This document shows positions 26,519-34,851 of a stretch of DNA of 64,000 nt, in pieces; the stretch's first letter is position 1, and each line of letters opens with the position of its first letter. Source of the DNA: Pseudomonas sp. Irchel s3b2 (lineage in GTDB: Bacteria; Pseudomonadota; Gammaproteobacteria; Pseudomonadales; Pseudomonadaceae); contig NZ_FYEB01000004.1 of the NCBI RefSeq assembly GCF_900187445.1, forward strand, positions 349,367 to 413,366. Direction: 5' to 3'. Made by a program: the position numbers and the translations under genes. Below the pieces are notes generated by a model. The model worked only from the letters and a program-made list of their open reading frames with translations, made no database searches and was not told the origin of the DNA.

Positions 26519-28900
26519 ATGAACGATTTTCTGAGTGTCGAGCAATTGGAAGGGCTGGATGCCTACTGGCGGGCGTCCAATTATCTGGCAGTCGGGCAGA
26601 TCTACCTCAAAGGCAACCCGCTGATGAAGGAGCCGCTGACGCTGGCGCATGTAAAGCCACGGTTACTGGGGCACTGGGGCACCACGCCGGGGTTGAATCT
26701 GATCTATACGCACCTCAATCGCCTGATCATGGCCTATGACCTGAACATGATCTTCATTGCCGGCCCCGGGCATGGCGGCCCGGCGGTCGTGGCCCAGACC
26801 TACCTGGAGGGGACGTACACCGAATTCAATCCCTCGGTGGAGTGCAACACCAACGGTCTGACCCGACTGTTCCGGCAGTTTTCCTGGCCCTACGGCATTT
26901 CCAGCCATGTTTCGGCGCAGATTCCGGGGTCGATCCATGAAGGGGGCGAGCTGGGTTATAGCCTGGCCCATGCCTACGGTGCCGCGTTCGATAATCCGGA
27001 CCTGATGGTGGCGTGTGTCATTGGCGACGGCGAGGCCGAAACCGGGACATTGGCGGCCAGTTGGCATTCCAACAAGTTCCTCAACCCGGCGCGAGACGGG
27101 GCTGTGCTGCCGATTTTGCATCTGAACGGGTACAAAATCGCCAACCCGACAGTGCTCTCCAGCATCAGTGAGGAGGAGTTGTCCGCATTGATGTTTGGCT
27201 ATGGCTACGATCCGTATTTCGTCGAAGGCGATGACCTGACAGAGGTTCATCAAGCCCTGGCCAAGACGCTGGACATGATAGTGCTGCAGATTCGTGAAAT
27301 TCAGCGGGTCGCGCGTCAACGGCCGCAAACCCGGGCACCGGAACGGCCCTTGTGGCCGATGCTGGTATTACGCACGCCCAAAGGCTGGACGGGACCGAAG
27401 TTCGTCGATGGCCATCGGGTCGAAGGCACCTGGCGTGCGCATCAAGTCCCCCTGGCCGATTTCCAGCAACCCATGCACTTGCGGCAACTGGAGGAATGGC
27501 TCAACAGCTACCGCCCTGACGAATTGTTTGACGCCAATGGCACCTTGCGGCCCGAAATTGCCGCCCTGGCGCCGACTGGCCATCGGCGTATGAGTGCCAA
27601 TCCCCACGCCAACGGTGGGCTGCTGTTGCGACCGCTGGAGCTGCCGCGGTTTACCAACTATGCGGTGAGTGTCGAGGTTCCCGGTGGCCTGCGGGCAGAA
27701 GCCACACGAGTACTGGGAACGTTTTTGCGAGACGTGATGAAAGGCAATCTGACGTCGAGCAACTTTCGCCTGTTCGGCCCGGACGAAACCGCCTCGAACC
27801 GGCTGGATGCGGTCTATGAAGTCAGCGCCAAGGCATGGATGGAGCCGCTGGGCATCGACGACGTCAACTTGGCGGCCGATGGCCGGGTGATGGAAATTCT
27901 GAGCGAACAGGTGTGCGAAGGCTGGCTCGAAGGCTATTTGCTGACGGGGCGACATGGCCTGTTTTCCTGTTATGAGGCGTTCATCCACATCGTCGACTCG
28001 ATGTTCAACCAGCATGCCAAATGGCTGAAAACCGCCGCCGAAGTGCCATGGCGCAGACCCATTGCCTCGCTCAACTATTTGCTCACGTCCCATGTCTGGC
28101 GCCAGGACCATAACGGCTTCTCCCACCAGGACCCGGGGTTCATTGATCTGGTGGCGAACAAGACCGCGGACGTGGTCCGGATTTATCTGCCACCCGATGC
28201 CAATTGCCTGTTGTCAGTGACCGATCATTGCCTCAGAAGCCGCAATTACGTCAACGTGATCGTGGCCGGCAAGCAACCGGAGTGGCAATGGCTGAATATC
28301 GATGCGGCGATCCGTCATTGCCAGGTCGGTATCGGACGGTGGGACTGGGCCTGCCGGGATGATAACGATCCGGACGTGGTCATGGCCTGTGCCGGCGACG
28401 TTCCGACCCTGGAAACCCTGGCCGCGGTCACCTTGCTGCGCGAATACGTGCCGGATTTGCGGGTGAGGGTGATCAATGTCGTCGATTTGATGGTCCTGCA
28501 ACCGTCGTACCACCATCCCCATGGTTTGCCGGACAACGCGTTCGATGAACTGTTCACCGTCGACCGCCCCGTGATCTTTGCCTTCCACGGTTATCCCGCG
28601 CTGATCCACCGACTGCTGTACAAGCGCACCAATCACGAAAACTTCCACGTTCGCGGCTTCAAGGACGAGGGGGCGACCACCACACCCTTCGACATGGCGG
28701 TGCTCAATAATCTGGATCGCTATCAACTGGCGCTGGATGTCATCGAGCGCGTGTCCCGGCTGCACGATCAGCTCCAGACCGCCCGGGCGCGGTACTGGGC
28801 GACGATGGAAAAACACAAGCTTTACCTCATCGAACACGGGCAAGACATGCCCGAGGTGATGCAGTGGCAATGGACACCTGCGCCGGGCAATCGGAATTGA
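26519..28900 (+). CDS. xfp: Xylulose-5-P/fructose-6-P phosphoketolase
   Basis: A 793-residue thiamine-diphosphate enzyme of typical length, cleaving sugar phosphates with inorganic phosphate to acetyl phosphate plus glyceraldehyde-3-P or erythrose-4-P. Family signatures include [25 protein letters not shown], the ThDP motif [24 protein letters not shown] and the C-terminal [21 protein letters not shown] precedes the ATG. No acetate kinase gene accompanies it in this window. A perfect ANR box upstream suggests induction when oxygen is limiting, where acetyl phosphate would supply ATP. It is convergent with ftsH (6-base gap). Confidence 0.95.
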   Translation: MNDFLSVEQLEGLDAYWRASNYLAVGQIYLKGNPLMKEPLTLAHVKPRLLGHWGTTPGLNLIYTHLNRLIMAYDLNMIFIAGPGHGGPAVVAQTYLEGTYTEFNPSVECNTNGLTRLFRQFSWPYGISSHVSAQIPGSIHEGGELGYSLAHAYGAAFDNPDLMVACVIGDGEAETGTLAASWHSNKFLNPARDGAVLPILHLNGYKIANPTVLSSISEEELSALMFGYGYDPYFVEGDDLTEVHQALAKTLDMIVLQIREIQRVARQRPQTRAPERPLWPMLVLRTPKGWTGPKFVDGHRVEGTWRAHQVPLADFQQPMHLRQLEEWLNSYRPDELFDANGTLRPEIAALAPTGHRRMSANPHANGGLLLRPLELPRFTNYAVSVEVPGGLRAEATRVLGTFLRDVMKGNLTSSNFRLFGPDETASNRLDAVYEVSAKAWMEPLGIDDVNLAADGRVMEILSEQVCEGWLEGYLLTGRHGLFSCYEAFIHIVDSMFNQHAKWLKTAAEVPWRRPIASLNYLLTSHVWRQDHNGFSHQDPGFIDLVANKTADVVRIYLPPDANCLLSVTDHCLRSRNYVNVIVAGKQPEWQWLNIDAAIRHCQVGIGRWDWACRDDNDPDVVMACAGDVPTLETLAAVTLLREYVPDLRVRVINVVDLMVLQPSYHHPHGLPDNAFDELFTVDRPVIFAFHGYPALIHRLLYKRTNHENFHVRGFKDEGATTTPFDMAVLNNLDRYQLALDVIERVSRLHDQLQTARARYWATMEKHKLYLIEHGQDMPEVMQWQWTPAPGNRN

Positions 28901-28906
28901 TGGATA

Positions 28907-30733
28907 TCAGGGTTTCGGTAATGGCGGGGCAGGGTGAAGCGGCATCAGTGGCGGAAATTCCTCGGGCGTGAGGGTTTCCTTCTCCAGCAACAAGCGGGCG
29001 CCCTCGTCCAGGTCGGCCCGCCGACTCGCAAGCAATGCCTTGGCCCGTTGGTAGGCTTCATCGAGGAGGGCGCGAATACCCAGATCGATTTCCCGGGCGG
29101 TCTGTTCCGAATAGTCCTTATCACCCAGCGTGGCCATGCGATCCCCCAGGTACGTTGGGGTTTGCCGCTCCAGCACCGACTGCCCAAGTTCAGCGCTCAT
29201 GCCGAACCGGGTAATCAGTTGCCGGGCGATATCGGTCGCACGGCCCAGATCATCGGCAGCCCCGGTGGAGATCTGGCCATAGACAAGGTCCTCGGCCGCG
29301 CGCCCGGCCATCAGCACGACAATCCGGTCCTTGAGTGTCTGGCAACTGATCAGGAAATGATCCTCGGTCGGTCGCTGCAGGGTATAGCCGAGCGAGCCGA
29401 TGGCGCGGGGCACGATCGACACTTTATGCACCGGGTCCATCGCCGGCAGCGTGCTGGCGGCCAGGGCATGCCCCATTTCGTGATAGGCCACCACCCGGCG
29501 CTCGTCAGGATCGAGCAGGTTGCTCTTGCGTTCGAGCCCTGCGATGAGGCGTTCTACTGCCGCGGTAAAATCGTCCAGGTTGACTGCGTCGGCGCCGCGA
29601 CGGGTGGCAACGATGGCCGCTTCGTTAACCAGGTTGGCCAGGTCGGCGCCGGTGAAGCCAGTGGTGATCTCGGCAATACGCGCACCATCGAGCCCTGGCT
29701 CCACGGTGATTTTCTGTAGATGAACTTTAAGGATCGCCTCCCGCCCTCTGCGATCGGGGCGGTCGATCACAATCTGTCGGTCGAAGCGGCCGGCCCGCAA
29801 CAACGCCGGATCGAGAACCTCCGGCCGGTTGGTCGCAGCCAGCAATACGACGCCCTCACGGGGATCGAAGCCGTCCAGCTCGGCCAGTAACTGGTTGAGG
29901 GTCTGTTCTTTTTCGTCATTGCCGCCCAGCGTACCGACGCCGCGCATCTTGCCCAGCGCGTCGAGTTCATCGATGAAGATGATGCAGGGCGCCGCCTGTC
30001 GTGCCTGTTCGAACAGGTCGCGGACCCGGGCCGCACCGACGCCGACAAACATCTCGACGAACTCGGACCCCGAGATCGAGAAAAACGGCACCCCGGCTTC
30101 ACCGGCGATGGCTTTGGCCACCAGGGTCTTGCCGGTGCCGGGCGGGCCGACCAGCAAGGTGCCCTTGGGAATGTGCGCCCCCAAGCGTGCGTATTTGGCC
30201 TTGTCCTTGAGAAACGAGACGATTTCCACCAGCTCGGCCTTGGCTTCGTCGATGCCCGCGACATCGGCGAAGGTCACTCCGGTATCGCGTTCGACAAACA
30301 CCTTGGCCCGGGATTTTCCGACATTCATCAGCCCGCCCAGGCCTTGTTTGTCCGCCATTCCCCGAAACAAAAAATTCCAGAACACCATGAGCAGGATAAA
30401 CGGCAACAACCAGCCCAACAGACTGTTCATAAAGGTGTTTTCGGTGGTCCCGGTAAAACCGACGCCCGACTGGGACAGTTCGCTCGCCAGCGCCGGGTCG
30501 ACCCGCACCGTGGAGAACCGCTCGCGTCCGTCGATGGGCTCTTGCAACTTGCCGCTGATCTGGTCCTTCTCGACCCGCAAATCACTGACTTTTTGCTCGT
30601 TCAACAGTTGCAGAAATTGGCTGTACGGCAGGGGCTGCACGGCCTGGCGCTCGCCAAAGAAGATCTGCATGAGGCTGAGCACGATAAAAGCAATCGCGAA
30701 GTAGGACAGGTTCCACTGGTCGTTCTTTTTCAT
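28907..30733 (-). CDS. ftsH: Membrane AAA+ zinc protease FtsH (accessory copy)
   Basis: A 608-residue protease with two N-terminal membrane helices (about 9-26 and 103-124) around a small periplasmic domain, an AAA+ module (Walker A GPPGTGKT 196-203, Walker [14 protein letters not shown] ending LLRAGRFDR) and the zinc protease motif HEMGH (418-422). It degrades membrane and regulatory proteins. The housekeeping ftsH of Pseudomonas lies beside rrmJ/folP, not seen here, so this is probably a second copy dedicated to stress, as in other protein-quality islands. A one-mismatch ANR-like box lies about 210 bases upstream. Confidence 0.95.
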   Translation of the reverse strand: MKKNDQWNLSYFAIAFIVLSLMQIFFGERQAVQPLPYSQFLQLLNEQKVSDLRVEKDQISGKLQEPIDGRERFSTVRVDPALASELSQSGVGFTGTTENTFMNSLLGWLLPFILLMVFWNFLFRGMADKQGLGGLMNVGKSRAKVFVERDTGVTFADVAGIDEAKAELVEIVSFLKDKAKYARLGAHIPKGTLLVGPPGTGKTLVAKAIAGEAGVPFFSISGSEFVEMFVGVGAARVRDLFEQARQAAPCIIFIDELDALGKMRGVGTLGGNDEKEQTLNQLLAELDGFDPREGVVLLAATNRPEVLDPALLRAGRFDRQIVIDRPDRRGREAILKVHLQKITVEPGLDGARIAEITTGFTGADLANLVNEAAIVATRRGADAVNLDDFTAAVERLIAGLERKSNLLDPDERRVVAYHEMGHALAASTLPAMDPVHKVSIVPRAIGSLGYTLQRPTEDHFLISCQTLKDRIVVLMAGRAAEDLVYGQISTGAADDLGRATDIARQLITRFGMSAELGQSVLERQTPTYLGDRMATLGDKDYSEQTAREIDLGIRALLDEAYQRAKALLASRRADLDEGARLLLEKETLTPEEFPPLMPLHPAPPLPKP

Positions 30734-30943
30734 GGCCTTGGCTCAGAGAGGGAACGCAGGGTCGTTTACAACGGGCCGCGACCGCCCGGTCAGAGTTGTT
30801 CTTCGTCCGGGCGCCGAAAAATCATTGAGTTACAGCAATCCTGTTTTTGTGGGGCTGCGGCCGACCCGTCTAATAAAGATAGACTGCTTCAGCTTTTCCC
30901 TCGCGGGTGGAGCCATCCAGTTAATGCCGGATGCCAGCAAATA

Positions 30944-30957
30944 TTGACCATTATCAA
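30944..30957. promoter_or_regulatory. ANR/FNR-like box
   Basis: TTGACCATTATCAA has one mismatch to the consensus. It lies in the 320-bp divergent region between ftsH (minus) and a small protein gene (plus, start 31054). I see no other clear feature in this gap. Confidence 0.6.
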
Positions 30958-31053
30958 CGTCTCTTCCGTCATACCGGCGCAGTCTTGGAGGGTGTTGCAA
31001 TTACACCGCAATGGCGTGTCAGGGAGACTCTCGAGGTTTAACGGAGGTTGTCT

Positions 31054-31296
31054 ATGATCATTGATATCAAGGAGGAGCGGACAACCCATGGCTGGGTCGT
31101 GCAGATGGATGCCCTGAAAGTGAACTTCAACAGCCTGGAAGCCGCGAAGGTATTCGTTGGCCAACTCAAGGCGCGTATCGAGGCGCCGCACGAATGGCCG
31201 ATGACTACTGGCCCGGCGACATTTGCGCGACCGACGCCTGACCATCGCATCACGTCTGCCACAGATCAAAAGGCTCGCACCGACCTCGTGAAATGA
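31054..31296 (+). CDS. Small conserved-looking hypothetical protein
   Basis: An 80-residue cytoplasmic protein starting MIIDIKEERTTHGWVVQMDAL. GGAGG lies six bases before the ATG, a strong ribosome site, which supports it being a real gene. No membrane segment or known motif is seen; the first ~50 residues look like an alpha/beta fold and the C-terminal 30 look disordered. It follows an ANR-like box at 30944, so it may be made under low oxygen. I do not recognise the family. Confidence 0.65.
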   Translation: MIIDIKEERTTHGWVVQMDALKVNFNSLEAAKVFVGQLKARIEAPHEWPMTTGPATFARPTPDHRITSATDQKARTDLVK

Positions 31297-31410
31297 CGCG
31301 TCGGACCAGGATGGCAAGGCTTACCCGGACGGGAATCGCATGAACGACATCTTGGGCCTGGCAGGGGCGTGGGCGGGCATCTTGCTGCACTGATGCGCAT
31401 CCGGGCTCTA

Positions 31411-31500
31411 TAGCTGAAGATCAAATCATCCGAGTCTGGAACGATCACTCTGTAGTTCTAGCCACTGCATCGAAATGGCCGTGCGCCGAGGTGCGCCGTG
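31411..31500 (+). repeat. Orphan copy of a usp leader region
   Basis: This ~90-bp stretch is closely similar to 41198-41289, the leader of the miniature usp gene, including GATCACTCTGT and CACTGCATCGA. Homology stops where the usp start codon would be (GTG at about 31498). No usp coding sequence follows, so the coding part has been lost. Confidence 0.7.
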
Positions 31501-31516
31501 TGGGTGCGACGCGCCG

Positions 31517-32083
31517 TCAGCGGGCGGCGCCATGACGCAGCACTTCAATGCAAAACTCCGTTTCGTAGGGAGGCACGTTGCATTCGACGATGTCATGGGC
31601 GGCCACTTGCAGGTGCACGCCGACAATATTGGCATGGATCGGCTGCTGGCAGACATGCCGGTCGACCAGTACTGCCGTGTAGACCCGACGAGCACCGAGT
31701 TGCACCAGGTACGCGCAAGTGCGCAGGAGCGAATGGCCTTCAAACAGCACATCATCGACAACCAGCAGGGTGGTATTGGCAAGGTCCAGCGTGTTGAGAA
31801 GCGGGTTCTCGGTCAGTGCCGTGTGTGCATGCAGCACCTTGAGGTCATCGGCATAGCGCTTGACCTTCAGGGGGTAGAGAGGCAGTTCTGGCTGGCCGGT
31901 CTGACGTGACAGATGTTGCTGTAAACGCTGTGCCAGAGGCTCACCGCGGCGCTGGATGCCAATCAGTGCCGCTTGAGCGGGCGGCAACAGTATTGCGGCC
32001 TGGCGCGCCATCGCCTGCAGCACCGAATCGAGTTCATCGCTGTCGTACAAGCGCAATCGCTGACTCGCAGGTAGGATCGACAT
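31517..32083 (-). CDS. PyrR-like phosphoribosyltransferase
   Basis: A 188-residue type I phosphoribosyltransferase. The PRPP loop is LLVVDDVLFEGHS (about 106-118), and the tail AVLVDRHVCQQPIHANIVG resembles PyrR/uracil phosphoribosyltransferase. PyrR proteins convert uracil to UMP and may regulate pyrimidine genes; the Pseudomonas pyr operon has its own pyrR, so this copy may serve nucleotide salvage during stress (inference). GGGAG lies just upstream of the ATG. It is preceded by a 398-bp gene-free stretch and stands alone, next to the orphan usp leader. Confidence 0.85.
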   Translation of the reverse strand: MSILPASQRLRLYDSDELDSVLQAMARQAAILLPPAQAALIGIQRRGEPLAQRLQQHLSRQTGQPELPLYPLKVKRYADDLKVLHAHTALTENPLLNTLDLANTTLLVVDDVLFEGHSLLRTCAYLVQLGARRVYTAVLVDRHVCQQPIHANIVGVHLQVAAHDIVECNVPPYETEFCIEVLRHGAAR

Positions 32084-32481
32084 GGCAGTCTCCCGTCGAG
32101 AGCCGATGGGTGAATCATAGCGTAAGGGCTACGTTGTAGCCTGCGCGAGACTTCCTGGAAGTCGTTGGTCCACTGGACAGCCTTGCGCGGGGATTGGCGC
32201 GGTGATCGACCGAACTGCTGCCGCATAGGCGATTGCCCGTTCAAGCACGCAAGGTGAGTTGAATCCGGTTGTTCAGGTGCCAACAATCGCGACGGTTTGC
32301 CCGATCCTGGATTAGAACTGCCGTGGAACATCTAGCCGTTGGCAGACGCTCACGATGACAGAATTCTTTCACACGCATTCGCGACTAGAATTTACAGCTA
32401 TCCATTCTTCTAAAGTCTGGTCAAGTTTCAACCGCGCAATTTCAGGTCGCGAGCATTAGTTCGGTCTCTGGGAAGACTGCT
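32084..32481. other. Gene-free stretch, nothing definite
   Basis: Between the phosphoribosyltransferase and the divergent channel gene I see no ANR-type box, terminator, repeat or convincing small gene. Promoters for both genes must lie here, but none is clear enough to mark. Confidence 0.5.
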
Positions 32482-33180
32482 ATGAAAAATCCGCAAGATG
32501 AAGCCAAATCCGACGAGGATTTAGCTCAGATGATCATAGGCCACGGGCCCTGCACCTATCTGTTGCTGCTCTTGCTTGGCTTGATCCTGCTGTTTCCCTT
32601 CCTTGAGGAAGGCATATTCGCTCGCACGTTGCTCGGTGTTCTGTTTTCAATCGTGCTGCTCGTGGGCGCTTTCGCTACCAGGCAGACTCGGCGGGGGTTC
32701 ATTCTCAAGCTGGGCTTGGCGGTGCTTGGGGTTGGCCTTCAATGGGCGGGGTTGTGGACTGGGAGTATCGTGATTCTGGACCTTGCCGCGATAACGTATG
32801 CCGCATCCCTTGCAGTTTCGATCAGCGGAGTGCTTCGCTATGTTCTCAAGCGCGGCCCCATTACAGCCGACAAGCTGCATGGTGCGCTTGCGGGCTACAT
32901 CATGATGGCCTTCATCTGGTCCTTCATCTACACCCTGATCGAGAGATCCAGCGCTGGCTCATTCGGTCCTGGCCACCTCGACTTCACACAGCCCGGCACT
33001 TTCTTCAAACTGATTTATTTCAGCCTCTCGACGCTTACGACCACCGGTTACGGTGATCTCATCCCATTGACCAACCACGCCCGCTCATTGGTGATGATCG
33101 AAGAGTTTGCAGGTGTCTTTTACGTTGGCGTCCTGATCGCGCGCCTTGCCGGTCTCTATCCGTCGACTTCGACCAAGTGA
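32482..33180 (+). CDS. Potassium-channel-like membrane protein
   Basis: A 232-residue inner-membrane protein with about six hydrophobic segments. The last two flank a pore loop with the selectivity filter TTTGYGD (186-192), the signature of K+ channels (Ion_trans_2). No cytoplasmic RCK domain is present, so gating by ligand is not evident. It may dissipate or adjust membrane potential in stress (inference). A second channel-like gene (37154-37582) lies in the same region. The hydrolase gene starts 66 bases downstream, possibly in the same transcript. Confidence 0.88.
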   Translation: MKNPQDEAKSDEDLAQMIIGHGPCTYLLLLLLGLILLFPFLEEGIFARTLLGVLFSIVLLVGAFATRQTRRGFILKLGLAVLGVGLQWAGLWTGSIVILDLAAITYAASLAVSISGVLRYVLKRGPITADKLHGALAGYIMMAFIWSFIYTLIERSSAGSFGPGHLDFTQPGTFFKLIYFSLSTLTTTGYGDLIPLTNHARSLVMIEEFAGVFYVGVLIARLAGLYPSTSTK

Positions 33181-33246
33181 CTCTCGATCTGCCTGAGGCA
33201 GGCCTGGTGTAGAGAATCCGGCAGTGTTCCGGTCAGGAGAATTCCA

Positions 33247-33924
33247 ATGTTTGAGCCTTTCTATCGAAAGCTGGACCTGGGGGACGTGGCGCTGTCTGCC
33301 GATCTGAGGCTGCCAAAGAACGCTATCGGTCTGGTGGTGTTCGTCCATGGCAGCGGCAGCAGTCGTTCAAGTCCGCGTAATCAACAAGTTGCCGAGTCGC
33401 TGGCCCGGCGGGGGTTGGGCACATTACTGTTCGATCTGCTCACGGAGCCCGAGCAACACCTGGACAATCAGACACGGAAATTGCGTTTCGACATCGAGCT
33501 GCTTTCCGGGCGACTGGTGAAGGTAATCGACTGGATTGGCCGGGATGCCGAATTGCAACAGCTTCGGATCGGATTGTTCGGCGCCAGCACCGGTGCCGCT
33601 GCGGCGCTAATGGCAGCAGCCGAGCGTGCGGACGTGGTGCATGCCGTGGTGAGCCGAGGAGGGCGGACCGACCTTGCGGGGGCGGCGCTAGCCTGCGTGA
33701 AGGCACCGACCCTGCAGATTGTCGGTGAGCAGGATCCGGTGGTGATCAACCTTAATGTGCAAAGCAGTCATGCCCTGCACTGTGAAAAATGTCTGGAAGT
33801 CGTGCCGGGCGCTACGCATCTTTTTGAAGAAACAGGCGCGCTTGAAGCAGTCGCCAGACTGGCTGGCGACTGGTTCGAGCGGTATTTGCAAGGTAGTCGT
33901 CCAACGTCGACCACCACCGTCTGA
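33247..33924 (+). CDS. Dienelactone-hydrolase-like alpha/beta hydrolase
   Basis: A 225-residue cytoplasmic alpha/beta hydrolase. VVFVHGSGSSR is the oxyanion motif, GASTG holds the nucleophile Ser114, and the acid and base lie in GEQDPV and GATHLF. Proteins of this type often occur next to, or fused with, phosphoribosyltransferase and erythromycin-esterase-like domains; both occur nearby here (31517-32083 and the remnant at 33931-34395), suggesting descent from one such cluster. AGGAGA precedes the ATG. The substrate is unknown. Confidence 0.85.
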   Translation: MFEPFYRKLDLGDVALSADLRLPKNAIGLVVFVHGSGSSRSSPRNQQVAESLARRGLGTLLFDLLTEPEQHLDNQTRKLRFDIELLSGRLVKVIDWIGRDAELQQLRIGLFGASTGAAAALMAAAERADVVHAVVSRGGRTDLAGAALACVKAPTLQIVGEQDPVVINLNVQSSHALHCEKCLEVVPGATHLFEETGALEAVARLAGDWFERYLQGSRPTSTTTV

Positions 33925-33930
33925 TGCTGG

Positions 33931-34395
33931 TCATATGCCAAATGGAAAGGTTTCGTCTTCCGGTTCCAGCGTCTGGCTTTTTGGCAAGGGCAAGGCCGTC
34001 ACCGGCGTCGTCTGTTCAATCCAGACCATGGCGTCGAATTGTTCGGCGAGCATTGCCTCGAAGTAGTGACTGCTGCGTTCGGTTTCGGGGCGATAAATCA
34101 CACCGATGGCCCGCTCCAGCAGAGGTCTGGACAGTGCTTGACGCAGATCTTTTCGCTGCGGATCTCGCCAGTCGGTCAATGAAGCCGGGACGCCGGCCTT
34201 GAGGAACTGACGCTCCCAACTGTCTGGACGAGACGGCTGGACGTCCTTGTAGAGCATCTCGCCATCCCAGTCATCGGCCGCAGCCGAAACTCGACGCGAC
34301 GTTCAGGCGAGTGTTGATGATTGTACTGATGCAGCCAGTGAGCGAACGCTTTCACATCGGTATTGCGCCGCATCCAGGTGGGGAGCCGGCTGAAG
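33931..34395 (-). pseudogene. Erythromycin-esterase-like gene remnant
   Basis: The frame 33931-34257 encodes a C-terminus ending ERAIGVIYRPETERSSHYFEA and then EQFDAMVWIEQT, matching the end of erythromycin esterase family proteins. An upstream piece in another frame (about 34290-34390) encodes RNTDVKAFAHWLHQYN, an internal segment of the same family. The two pieces are joined by a frame change near 34280, and at least the first ~100 residues and much of the middle are missing. The family normally spans about 400 residues. It is non-functional as it stands. Confidence 0.75.
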
Positions 34396-34426
34396 ATGTG
34401 CCGTGTCCACGCCGAATGCGCCAGTC

Positions 34427-34584
34427 CGAATGGCGACAATCCTGAACCGCGACTGAAGTCTTCAAACAGGTGATCGACCTGTTGGCGAAGCTTTTCCAGG
34501 GGGGCGCCACAGATCGGGTGTCGATGGGCGCAGGCCGGTTTTTTCTTCGGTTTTCACGGATACTTTTTTCGCAGAGTCGGTCAT
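34427..34584 (-). pseudogene. Hsp20 N-terminal remnant with frameshift
   Basis: From ATG 34584 the sequence encodes MTDSAKKVSVKTEEKTG... then PLEKLRQQVDHLFEDFSRGS, almost identical to the N-terminal arm of the intact Hsp20 gene at 42500-43045. An extra C in a six-C run near 34500 breaks the frame, and homology stops near 34427 where esterase-like sequence begins. The alpha-crystallin domain is absent. It is a fragment fused end-to-end to another decayed gene. Confidence 0.75.
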
Positions 34585-34664
34585 TTCATTTCTCCACTGA
34601 GTGAATAGAAGATACGGCGGTGTGAACGCTGACTCTAATTTCTACGTGAACGGCCAAAGCCTGT

Positions 34665-34678
34665 TTGATTTAGATCAG
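34665..34678. promoter_or_regulatory. ANR/FNR-like box
   Basis: TTGATTTAGATCAG has a single mismatch in the last base. It lies upstream of the metal ATPase gene (start 34852) and of the divergent Hsp20 remnant, so it may originally have controlled both. Confidence 0.7.
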
Positions 34679-34851
34679 AAGGAGGGCAGACAGCAGTGGG
34701 GCTGGCCGCAGCCGTTGCGCTAACGATAAACACAGCCTCAATGGATGACGCAGAGCGAACACGCCGGGCATTCGAGTCCTAAGCTCTATCCATTCGTGTC
34801 GCATGCTTGCAGCGTTGCATCGGAAGCACTTTTTTGGAGGAAGTCAGATCA

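Noticed and set aside
30173..31057. Long plus-strand frame across the ftsH start and upstream gap
   Set aside because: Mostly antisense to ftsH; the gap part has no domain and conflicts with the well-started gene at 31054.
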